From the NCBI GenBank assembly GCA_023953615.1, contig JAMLJH010000002.1:1104492-1168491 (forward strand): a DNA stretch of 64,000 nt. Direction: 5' to 3'. The notes under the pieces were generated by a model that saw only the letters and a program-made list of their open reading frames with translations, did not search any database and was not told where the DNA came from. Numbering within the stretch: position 1 is the first letter of the stretch; the number at the start of each line of letters is the position of its first letter. Source of the stretch: Verrucomicrobiia bacterium. Lineage in GTDB: Bacteria > Verrucomicrobiota > Verrucomicrobiia > Limisphaerales > JADLHS01. Below, in pieces: positions 36,002 to 44,371 of this stretch. The translations under genes were made by a program, and so were the position numbers.

Positions 36002-36180
36002 AGCGCGTCGAGCTAATCCAACGTCTGAATGAAATGGGCTGCATTTTCATCCGGCACGGCGGCAAACATGATTGGTATCAGAATCCTCGCACCAAAATGT
36101 GCCAGCCGGTGCCGCGTCACCGCGAACTCAAGGAAATTTTGGCGCGAAGCATCATCAAAAAATTGAGCGATGCCGCGTGA
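35998..36180 (+). CDS. hicA: HicA-family mRNA interferase toxin
   Basis: 60 aa, GTG start overlapping hicB. A dsRBD-like fold with KRVELIQRLNEMGCIFIRHGGKHDWYQNP: the Gly-Gly-Lys-His segment (His24) is the usual HicA catalytic site, followed by PVPRHRELKEILARSIIKKL. HicA cleaves mRNA when freed of HicB. Ends 42 bases before the lpxB start. Confidence 0.88.
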   Translation: MKRVELIQRLNEMGCIFIRHGGKHDWYQNPRTKMCQPVPRHRELKEILARSIIKKLSDAA

Positions 36181-36222
36181 TCGTTTTCCACACCGTCGCT
36201 GGTGCGGTGTCAGAATAAAATC

Positions 36223-37422
36223 GTGAAACCACTTTCTTTCATGCTGATCGCGGGCGACCCCAGTGGGGACCAGCTCGCGGCGGAATTGGTGACGGCTTTG
36301 CGGGAAAAAATTCCGTTGCGCCATCGGCACACCTCGGCGGACGTGCAGCCGCTGCACACTTCACTTGCGCCCCGCTTCTTCGGCGCGGGCGGTCCCCGGA
36401 TGGCGGCGGCGGGAGTGGAAATCGTGTGCGACCTGACGCGGTATTCAGTGATCGGTCTTGCTGAAGTCTTGAAAAATTTCGGCGCTTTTCGCCGCGCCTT
36501 CAAGCAACTGAAGACGATCGCCCGGCAACGGGAACCGGAAGTCATCGTGGGCGTGGATTCCAGCGGGTTTAATCTGCGGTTTGCCCGCGCCATTCACGCC
36601 CAGGTGCGGAAGCAGCATGGCTGGTTTCAAAACTGGCATCCCAAACTGGTGCAGTTTGTTTCTCCACAGGTCTGGGCTTCGCGACCCGGACGCGCCTACG
36701 CACTGGCGGAATATTGCGATCTGCTGTTGAGCATTTTCCCGTTTGAGAAATCGTGGTACGCCCGGCGGGTGCCGAAGTTGCGCGTGGATTTTGTCGGCCA
36801 TCCGATGTTGGGGCGCGCACAGTCGTCCGCGTTGCTCAAGGCGAATCCAACCGCGGCAGCGCAGATTGTTTTGCTGCCGGGCAGCCGCCGCGACGAAGTG
36901 CGCCGCCACGGCCCCTTGGTCATCGCGGCCTTCGAAAAATTGCGCCGTGAAATTCCAACCTTGACGGGAAAGTTGATCGTGCCGAATGAAACGTTGGCGG
37001 CGTTAGTCAAAACCGCTCCCTTACCCGCCGGACTTGACGTGCAGGTGGGGGGCTTGGCCGAAGTGTTGCCGACCGCGCAACTGGCGCTCACCAAATCGGG
37101 CACGATCACCATGGAATGTGCGTTTCACGGAGTGCCGGCGGTTGTGTTCTATAAAACCTCGTGGCCGACGTATTGCATCGGTCGCCGGCTCGTTACGGTG
37201 AAATATCTGGCCATGCCCAACCTCCTGGCTGATGCGCCAATTTATCCCGAGCTGGTGCAATCAGCGGCAACACCGGATCATCTGGCCCGCGCCGCTTTGG
37301 AATTGTTGCGCGATGAGCAACGCCGGATTCAAGTCCAGCAACAACTGGCGCCAGTGATTGCGGCGTTGGGAGCGCCGGGGGCGCCGGAACGTGCTGCCGA
37401 AGCGGTTTTGAGTTTGTTGTAG
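36223..37422 (+). CDS. lpxB: Lipid-A-disaccharide synthase
   Basis: 399-aa GT19 enzyme that joins UDP-2,3-diacylglucosamine and lipid X to make lipid A disaccharide at the inner membrane. Markers: SFMLIAGDPSGDQLAAELV, FFGAGGPRMAAAGVE, YSVIGLAEVLKN, VDSSGFNLRFA, FVSPQVWASRPGRA, VDFVGHPML, LPGSRRDEVRRH and LTKSGTITMECAFHGVPAVVFYKTS. GTG at 36223 is chosen; GTG at 36202 or ATG at 36241 are possible. It confirms a lipopolysaccharide-type outer membrane. Confidence 0.94.
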   Translation: MKPLSFMLIAGDPSGDQLAAELVTALREKIPLRHRHTSADVQPLHTSLAPRFFGAGGPRMAAAGVEIVCDLTRYSVIGLAEVLKNFGAFRRAFKQLKTIARQREPEVIVGVDSSGFNLRFARAIHAQVRKQHGWFQNWHPKLVQFVSPQVWASRPGRAYALAEYCDLLLSIFPFEKSWYARRVPKLRVDFVGHPMLGRAQSSALLKANPTAAAQIVLLPGSRRDEVRRHGPLVIAAFEKLRREIPTLTGKLIVPNETLAALVKTAPLPAGLDVQVGGLAEVLPTAQLALTKSGTITMECAFHGVPAVVFYKTSWPTYCIGRRLVTVKYLAMPNLLADAPIYPELVQSAATPDHLARAALELLRDEQRRIQVQQQLAPVIAALGAPGAPERAAEAVLSLL

Positions 37423-37573
37423 TTGGATTTGGTGGAATCGCACTGCAACCAGTCGCGCCTCAGCTCGCCGAGTTGGTGGCGACTTCATGAAAAATCCGGC
37501 AGGCGGGTCTTGAGGCTTCGCCGCGATCTGAACTGGAATTGACACTGGCTGCGTCAGCGACAACCATGAAGCG

Positions 37574-37972
37574 GTGCTGAAGCGGGTTTCCAAGTGGGTA
37601 TTGGTGGCGGCACTCTCATTATCAATGGGAGCGCATTGGGCCTTGCTACAACCAATCGCCTGGGTCGGCATGATGATTAGTTACTCGCGGGACGCTTCGT
37701 TCACTGAAGCCGTGAGCAAAACTTTTGACGGCAAACATCCCTGTGCGCTTTGCGAAGTCATTCAGGAAGGCCGCCAGGATAGCCGGCAACCGAACCAGCA
37801 GCAGAATTCAGAGGCGCTCAAATTTGATTTTGGTTTGATTCCTTCCGTTGAAGATTTTGTCATCACCGAAGTTTTCTCCTCCATTCCCGCCACGTCGCCA
37901 ACGCTGAACTCGCGTTCGGATGAGCCGCCGAAACCTCGTCCGCGATCCCATTCGTTTCTCCATTCTGTTTAA
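37574..37972 (+). CDS. Small CAxC membrane/exported protein (DUF2946-like), paralogue 1
   Basis: 132 aa, GTG start at 37574, with an N-terminal hydrophobic segment (WVLVAALSLSMGAHWALL). The only sharp motif is HPCALCEVIQEGRQ, followed by a Gln-rich stretch, FVITEVFSSIPATSP and a Pro-rich end. The same order of elements occurs in the 110-aa protein at 39869-40201 (SPCAVCILVEGQ, TVSEVFASL, RGPP), so the two are probably diverged paralogues. The CxxC-plus-Pro end resembles DUF2946 proteins of metal-related loci. Function unknown; metal handling is inferred from the downstream zinc transporter genes. Confidence 0.5.
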   Translation: MLKRVSKWVLVAALSLSMGAHWALLQPIAWVGMMISYSRDASFTEAVSKTFDGKHPCALCEVIQEGRQDSRQPNQQQNSEALKFDFGLIPSVEDFVITEVFSSIPATSPTLNSRSDEPPKPRPRSHSFLHSV

Positions 37973-38181
37973 GCGGCCGCATTTGGCCAACCTGCCGTTG
38001 GGGTTGCGGTGCTGATTTGAATTACACGCGGAGGGATTATTTCCATTCCGTCTTTCCGAAGCTTCCGATGGAACGTCACACCGCCCGCGAATTTGTACGG
38101 GCTGACGGACTGAAACTTCCAACGGGGCGTCACGATAGCAATTTGAGAAATTTTAGAAACGAGAAATCAAGAGTTTGAAGT

Positions 38182-39003
38182 ATGCAAAGTATGATTAAAT
38201 TTTCAGTGAGCGCGCTCGTAATGGCGTGCGGGTTAGGTTGGGGGCGAGCCGAGGTATTGTCCGCGGTGCCCATGCAAGGCGGGATGCTAATGCCGATGGT
38301 GGCCTATCACGCGGAGACCGACCGCATGCAGGTCGCAATGCCGGATGAAATTCCCCAACTCACGCCGTTGCTGGTGAGTCATCCCGGGTCGAGCTTTGAT
38401 CCGGTGGATCCGTGGTTTGATGCGCTCGATCCAAGTCGGCAAGGCGCGTCGTTCAGCCGTCGTTATGGATTTGTCATGGATAGCATGAGCGATCCGCTGC
38501 CGGCGGGCACGCAGATGTGGATTCGCAAATTGGCCGGTCCATCGGAGTTGCGCTTCTATGACTACATGGGCACGGCGCCGAAGGCGATGACGCCGATTTT
38601 CGGAACTGATGGCGTAACGAATGCGCTGTATTGGAATGGCCTGATGTATCATCCCTTGGTGACCACGCCGCCGGGGACCAACGGCTATACCGCCGTGTTC
38701 GAAGTCTATCTGGTGGATACCATCGCTAACCGGGAATTGCCGGCGACATCCAGTGGACCGCTGACATTCGAGTTCACCAATCAACCCGATGGACGACCGC
38801 TCCTGACCTTGACGCCGGACCTGCGGCTGACCTGGTCGGCGGAAGTGGTTACCAATTGGACGCTCGAAGCCGCGCCAAAGCCGGATCAGGTGACCGCTTG
38901 GAGCGCTGTAACCAACACGCCCGCGCGGCGTGGAGAGCTTATGGAAGTGCAATTGCAGCCAACGCCGGCGCCCCAGTTCTTCCGGATGCGTTATCAATAC
39001 TGA
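38182..39003 (+). CDS. Secreted protein of unknown function in metal cluster
   Basis: 273 aa with a signal peptide ([20 protein letters not shown]). I do not recognise a family. The mature N-terminus is methionine-rich ([20 protein letters not shown]). The middle is beta-type with many Trp/Tyr ([22 protein letters not shown]). The C-terminus ([18 protein letters not shown] ... FFRMRYQY) is like the immunoglobulin-like endings common in exported Verrucomicrobia proteins. It starts 20 bp before the pseudopilin gene and is likely co-transcribed with it. Confidence 0.55.
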   Translation: MQSMIKFSVSALVMACGLGWGRAEVLSAVPMQGGMLMPMVAYHAETDRMQVAMPDEIPQLTPLLVSHPGSSFDPVDPWFDALDPSRQGASFSRRYGFVMDSMSDPLPAGTQMWIRKLAGPSELRFYDYMGTAPKAMTPIFGTDGVTNALYWNGLMYHPLVTTPPGTNGYTAVFEVYLVDTIANRELPATSSGPLTFEFTNQPDGRPLLTLTPDLRLTWSAEVVTNWTLEAAPKPDQVTAWSAVTNTPARRGELMEVQLQPTPAPQFFRMRYQY

Positions 39004-39022
39004 ATTGACCGGAAGACCGAGC

Positions 39023-39736
<714 letters not shown>

Positions 39737-39868
39737 GCGGATCACTTGATTCCAAATTTCGGCGGATGACAGTTATTGGCGAGCGGGCCGGGGAGGTTTT
39801 GCAGCTCCTGATAAAATGCCGGGCAAAAACCTTGTGCGGCGGCATTGGCTTTGCTCAAATCCCCTCTG

Positions 39869-40201
39869 ATGCGGCTTTCAACGCCAGCGAATTTCAAGCA
39901 GTACAAACCGGTTCTAGCCGGTTTGCTGGCGACGCTGATGCTGTTGCTGACGCTGGCTTCCGCCAGTAGTTGGCTGCACGAACGGCTTCATTCCAACCGT
40001 GGTCACACGCAAAGTCCATGCGCGGTCTGCATCCTGGTCGAAGGGCAACTCAACGCGCCGCTGGTCACAGTGTCAGAGGTTTTTGCGTCGCTGTCTGTCG
40101 CTTGGACACTGCCCGCGCCGCAAATCGTTGTTCCCGCCGCGATGGATCCTTCCGTCGTTTCCACTCGCGGTCCGCCCGCCTCCGTTTCTTCCCAGTCGTA
40201 A
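39869..40201 (+). CDS. Small CAxC membrane/exported protein (DUF2946-like), paralogue 2
   Basis: 110 aa. ATG at 39869 (MRLSTPANFKQYKPVLAG) gives a membrane or signal helix (LLATLMLLLTLASA), then ERLHSNRGHTQSPCAVC with His and Cys residues, VEGQLNAPLVTVSEVF and a final RGPPASVSSQS. The H...C-x2-C...RGPP order matches the DUF2946 pattern found near metal receptors. See paralogue 1 at 37574-37972. It precedes the porin gene by 110 bp. Confidence 0.5.
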   Translation: MRLSTPANFKQYKPVLAGLLATLMLLLTLASASSWLHERLHSNRGHTQSPCAVCILVEGQLNAPLVTVSEVFASLSVAWTLPAPQIVVPAAMDPSVVSTRGPPASVSSQS

Positions 40202-40311
40202 TCCGTGTTGTTGGTCCGGCCCGCGTGGGCAGGATTCATTTTAACCCGTTTGGTAGTTCTCGTGGCCGACTCGTATCGAGGTGGCCCGGAAAGCTTAGAA
40301 CGGAATTTGGT

Positions 40312-41862
40312 ATGAACCGAAATTTTTGGCAGGGGACAATAATGGTGGGCGTGACGGTTCTGATCGCGAGTGCGGTCAGCGCGCAGGAAACCAATGAAGT
40401 CGAGTTGTTGCAGCGCGAGCTTCGTGAGCTGCGCGAGCGGATGCAATCACTCGAACAAAAACTCAACTCCGCCGCGACCAACTCCACTTTGCTTGCGTCA
40501 CCGGACTCCAACGGCTCCGCGCCAACCAGCGCTTCGGCGACGCCGGCCAAAGGCTGGTTGCCCAGTGACCCCCTCCGGATCGGACGCGGCGGCACGTATG
40601 CGGACATCGGATTCGTGGGAACCTTTGCGGCGGGTGGTTCGACGACGAAAGACATCGAGGGCGGCACGCAATTGGGCGGGCACGATCCGAATCAGAACGG
40701 TTTCACGGTGCAAGGCGTCGAGATGAATCTGCAAGGCGCGGTGGACCCGTATCTGCGCGGCAACGCGAACCTCCTGTTCTCGGTGGATTCCGGCGGCGAG
40801 TCTTTCATGGAACTGGAGGAGGCGTGGCTGGAGACGGTTTCCTTGCCGGGCAATTTCCAGATTCGCGCCGGACAAATTTTGTCCGAGTTTGGCCGGGCCA
40901 ACGCGCAGCATCCGCACACTTGGGGCTTTGTGGATTCGCCGCTCGTCAACGGACGTTTCCTCGGCGCGGACGGCTTGCGCAATCCCGGCGCGCGGCTCAG
41001 TTGGCTGGCGCCGACGCCGTTTTATTCCGAATTGATGTTGGGCATCCAAAATAGCCAGGGCGAAACGGCAGCGAGTTTTCGCAGCGACGGCGACGCGCAC
41101 GCGGGCGAAGGCGAGGAACGGCTGCCGTTTGGTTATCGGCACGCGGAGAATGATCGCGGCGTGCGACATGTGACGGATTTGTTATTCACGCCACGCTACG
41201 CGATGTCGTTTGATGTGACGGATCAACAGACGTTGGTGTTGGGCGCATCCGGCGCGTTCGGGCCGAATGCCAGCGGCGGCAGCGGCGATACAGTGACGCA
41301 GATTTACGGTCTGGATTTGTATTGGAAATGGAAACCCTCGAATGCTCACGCCGGATTTCCATTCGTCAGTTTTCAAACTGAAGTCATGGTGCGGCGCTAT
41401 CAACTCGGCGCGTTCGATTGGGATGAAAATGGCAACGGCGGCGATAATGACGGCGACGGCTTCGTGGACGCCGGCATCATCACGGACGCGACGGGGCTGG
41501 CGCCGGCGGTGTTGGCTTCGGAAACGGTGACGGATTACGGCGGTTACGCGCAACTGCTCTACGGTTTTCGGCAGGGGTGGGTGGCCGGATTGCGTTTCGA
41601 TTATGTGACGGGTGAACGGGCGGCCTACGAACGCGCGGGCTTGTTGCTCGTCGATGGGAACGGCGGCGGCGCGTCGTTGGGGCGCGATCCTCAGCGAAAT
41701 GAGCGGTGGCGATTAACGCCGAATCTCACCTGGTATCCGACGGAGTTTTCCAAAATCCGGTTGCAATACAACTACGATGACCGGCGCGATCTGGGCCGGG
41801 ATCATTCCGTGTGGCTGCAATTTGAATTTCTGCTCGGGGCGCACGCAGCGCACAAGTTTTGA
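40312..41862 (+). CDS. Outer-membrane porin-like beta-barrel protein, linked to metal uptake
   Basis: 516 aa. Signal peptide (MVGVTVLIASAVSA), then a short coiled coil (VELLQRELRELRERMQSLE) as in trimeric porins, and a beta-barrel with alternating aromatic strands ending LQFEFLLGAHAAHKF. About residue 365-390 lies an acidic loop (DWDENGNGGDNDGDGFVDA) whose DxDxDGxxD core is a calcium- or metal-binding EF-hand/TSP3-like motif. The gene directly precedes znuA (about 84 bp), which suggests it passes a metal across the outer membrane. No TonB box or plug is evident. Confidence 0.68.
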   Translation: MNRNFWQGTIMVGVTVLIASAVSAQETNEVELLQRELRELRERMQSLEQKLNSAATNSTLLASPDSNGSAPTSASATPAKGWLPSDPLRIGRGGTYADIGFVGTFAAGGSTTKDIEGGTQLGGHDPNQNGFTVQGVEMNLQGAVDPYLRGNANLLFSVDSGGESFMELEEAWLETVSLPGNFQIRAGQILSEFGRANAQHPHTWGFVDSPLVNGRFLGADGLRNPGARLSWLAPTPFYSELMLGIQNSQGETAASFRSDGDAHAGEGEERLPFGYRHAENDRGVRHVTDLLFTPRYAMSFDVTDQQTLVLGASGAFGPNASGGSGDTVTQIYGLDLYWKWKPSNAHAGFPFVSFQTEVMVRRYQLGAFDWDENGNGGDNDGDGFVDAGIITDATGLAPAVLASETVTDYGGYAQLLYGFRQGWVAGLRFDYVTGERAAYERAGLLLVDGNGGGASLGRDPQRNERWRLTPNLTWYPTEFSKIRLQYNYDDRRDLGRDHSVWLQFEFLLGAHAAHKF

Positions 41863-41945
41863 AGGAAGAAGTATGAATGAAGAATGATGAAGTGAAAAAC
41901 AAATCAATCGCATTCGCCCTGTTTGTCCCAATGAAGGTTATGAAA

Positions 41946-42851
41946 ATGAAAACAAAATTTGCACTACTGCTTGGCGCATTGCTCTTGGCAACAACCGCCC
42001 ACGCCAGGTTAAACATCGTCGTCACCACGCCCGACCTCGCTTCCATCGCGAAGGAGGTCGGTGGCGACAAAGTGGAAATCACCACGCTGGCACGGCCCAC
42101 GGAAGACCCGCATTTCGTGGACGCCAAACCGAGCTTCATCGTGAAGCTGAATCGTGCCGATGCGCTCATCGAGGGCGGCGCGGACCTGGAAATCGGCTGG
42201 CTGCCGGCGTTGTTGACGGGAGCGCGCAATGCCAAAATCCAGTCCGGTCAGCCGGGGCGCATTCTGGGCAACGCCGGGGTTGTCATGCTCGAAGTGCCGA
42301 CCACTTTGACGCGCGCCGAAGGCGACATTCATCCGCTGGGCAATCCGCACTACGTCATTGATCCGGTGAACGCAAAAATCGTCGCCGCACATCTGGCGGA
42401 CGCGTTTGCGAAGCTGGATTCCGCCGGTGCGGAAGCGTATCGCGCCAACGCGAAAAAATTTACGGACGCGCTTGACGCCAAGCTCGCGGAATGGACGGCG
42501 AAACTCGCGCCGTTCAAGGGCGCGAAAGTGGTTTCCTATCACAACTCGTGGCCGTATTTCGCGGCGCGCTACGGATTGACGATGAATATTTTCCTGGAGC
42601 CGAAGCCGGGGATTCCGCCATCGCCCGCGCATCTCGCGTCGGTCATCGCCAGGATGAAGGAGGAAAACGCGCGCGTCATCATCGTGGACCCGTATCTGAA
42701 TCGAAAGACAGCGCAAACCGTCGCGCGCAGCACGGACGCAACCGTGGTGGACGTGGCGCAGATGCCCGGAGGCGTGAAAGGCGCGGACAGCTACATTGCG
42801 CTGGAAGATTATCTGGTGAACTCGTTGGCGGCGGCGTTGGAGAAAAAATGA
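41946..42851 (+). CDS. znuA: Zinc/manganese ABC transporter substrate-binding protein
   Basis: 301-aa cluster A-1 metal-binding protein. The preferred start (41946, MKTKFALLLGALLLATTAHA follows) has AAGG 8 bases upstream and gives a clean signal peptide; in-frame Met codons at 41877, 41931 and 41940 also exist. Metal ligands fit the family: His in EDPHFVDAKP, His in GNPHYVIDP, His in VVSYHNSWPYF and Asp in IIVDPYLN. There is no His-rich loop, so zinc versus manganese is not certain. The gene sits between the porin and znuB genes. Confidence 0.88.
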   Translation: MKTKFALLLGALLLATTAHARLNIVVTTPDLASIAKEVGGDKVEITTLARPTEDPHFVDAKPSFIVKLNRADALIEGGADLEIGWLPALLTGARNAKIQSGQPGRILGNAGVVMLEVPTTLTRAEGDIHPLGNPHYVIDPVNAKIVAAHLADAFAKLDSAGAEAYRANAKKFTDALDAKLAEWTAKLAPFKGAKVVSYHNSWPYFAARYGLTMNIFLEPKPGIPPSPAHLASVIARMKEENARVIIVDPYLNRKTAQTVARSTDATVVDVAQMPGGVKGADSYIALEDYLVNSLAAALEKK

Positions 42852-43114
42852 TTTAAACACAGATTAAAAGCAAAGACCGAGGTGACGCGAATTTCGCTAA
42901 TTTCCACGAATTGAATTCCATTCGCGCCAATTCGTGAAATTCGCGCCAAACGTTTCCTCATCCGTGTTTATCTGTATCCATCCGTGGTTAAAAAATTATG
43001 AATGAAATTTTATCGGTGATGACGTGGCCGCTGGTCGCGTGCGACGAACGGTTCTTCCTCTTCTGGGAGAGGAGAGCGAGATGACGGAGAACGCTACAAC
43101 CAAAATTATGCATT
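42852..43114. repeat. Repeat-filled gap where znuC would be expected, with a broken copy of the znuB start
   Basis: The first part (about 42880-42995) is low-complexity 'aatttcgc / ccacgaatt / cgtgtttatctgtatccatc' phrase DNA like short filler repeats elsewhere in the window. At 42998 an ATG opens MNEILSVMTWPLVAC and then fails. Its bases 43016-43042 match 43163-43189 in znuB at 26 of 27 positions. No ATPase-like ORF is present. Confidence 0.7.
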
Positions 43115-43972
43115 ATGAGCATTGATGTTCCTGATGCCATGACATGGGCGCAAATCATGTCCGTGATGATGTGGCCGCTGGTCGCGTGCCTCGTGTTGCC
43201 CGGCGTTCTCGTCTATTACGGCCTGCACATCATCCGGCGTGAAGTCATCTTTGTGGACCTCGCGCTGGCACAGGTGGCGACCCTTGGAACGTGCGTCTGT
43301 CTTTATCTCGGTCACGAAGCCGACGATCCGCACAACTACTTCTGGTCGCTTGGTTTCACGCTGGCCGGGGCGTTGTTGTTCACCTTCACGCGCCCGAGCA
43401 AACATGCGCGCGTGCCGCAGGAGGCGCTCATCGGCATCATCTACGTCGTGGCGGCGGCGGCGGGGATTTTGTTGTTGAGCAAAAGTCCGCACGGCAAGGA
43501 GGAACTGCAACGCACCCTCGTCGGCGATCTGCTCACGGTGACGCCGCCACAGATTGGCCGGACTGCCGCCCTGTATGCCGTCATTGGCGTGGTGCATTTT
43601 ATTTTCCGCAAGCAATTCATCAAACTCTCGTTCGATCACGACCACGCCGCGAAAGGCGGCTGGTCCGTGCATTTCTGGGACTTCTTGTTCTACGCGCTAT
43701 TCGGGTTGATCGTGACGAGCTTTGTGCAGGTCGGCGGCGTGTTGATGGTGTTTTCGTATCTCATCGTGCCGGCGGCGTGCGCGACGTTCCTGGTGAACTC
43801 GCTGCTGGTGCGCTTGTTGGTTGGATGGTGTGTGGCGACGCTGGCGAGCATAGTGGGGTTGTATGCGTCATTCGAACTGGACGTGCCCACGGGCGCGGCG
43901 GTGGTCTGCGCGTTGGGCGGAGCGTTGTTATTGACGGGAATCGCCGCCCCACTATTGCGCCGGTGCCGTTGA
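43115..43972 (+). CDS. znuB: Zinc/manganese ABC transporter permease
   Basis: 285-aa ABC-3 family membrane subunit with about eight helices. Typical segments: SVMMWPLVACLVLPGVLVYYGLHI, REVIFVDLALAQVATLG, PQEALIGIIYVVAAAAGI, LVGDLLTV and VGGVLMVFSYLIVPAACATFL. It needs an ATPase (ZnuC) and ZnuA; only ZnuA is present beside it. His/Asp-rich FDHDHAAKGG in the cytosolic loop may touch metal. Start ATG at 43115; family similarity begins at about residue 12. Confidence 0.9.
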   Translation: MSIDVPDAMTWAQIMSVMMWPLVACLVLPGVLVYYGLHIIRREVIFVDLALAQVATLGTCVCLYLGHEADDPHNYFWSLGFTLAGALLFTFTRPSKHARVPQEALIGIIYVVAAAAGILLLSKSPHGKEELQRTLVGDLLTVTPPQIGRTAALYAVIGVVHFIFRKQFIKLSFDHDHAAKGGWSVHFWDFLFYALFGLIVTSFVQVGGVLMVFSYLIVPAACATFLVNSLLVRLLVGWCVATLASIVGLYASFELDVPTGAAVVCALGGALLLTGIAAPLLRRCR

Positions 43973-44371
43973 AGTGGTTCTGACTGGAATGTGGGCGAGC
44001 TGCCGCATTGTCCTGGATGCTGCATTTGCGTTGTGGAGTACACTTGACGGAATTCACCAGCGGACGTAAAACGGGGCATAACCATATCAATGATTACCAC
44101 CGCGAAATACGCCAACCACGCGAAAACTGGGACGGGAACAACGGCTTTTCCGGTTGCCATTTCCTTTCGCGTGGCCCAGGTGGTTCGCGGTTCATCCGTC
44201 GGTTGGCATGGCTAGTTAAGGACTTAACGCGTGCAGCGTGGAGGGAAGCAAGTGATTGTCTTGATAACTCCCGCTTTTTCCCCGGTTCATTCATTGACTC
44301 CCTGATTGGCTTTGATACCCTGAGCGCCCGGTTTTACGGTTCATTTTCGGACAACAGATACCAATTCATAT
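43973..44371. other. Intergenic region upstream of ppdK
   Basis: 399 bp with no supported gene. A 'ccaccgcgaaatacgccaa' phrase at about 44097-44115 is the complement of a phrase near 5051-5075, marking a dispersed repeat. The AT-richer last 70 bases should hold the ppdK promoter, but I cannot place boxes with confidence. Confidence 0.4.

Noticed and set aside
37973..38181. Possible riboswitch upstream of the secreted metal-cluster protein
   Set aside because: Only weak stems and a loosely repeated 'cttcc...cgtcac' phrase; no recognisable conserved core of known classes.
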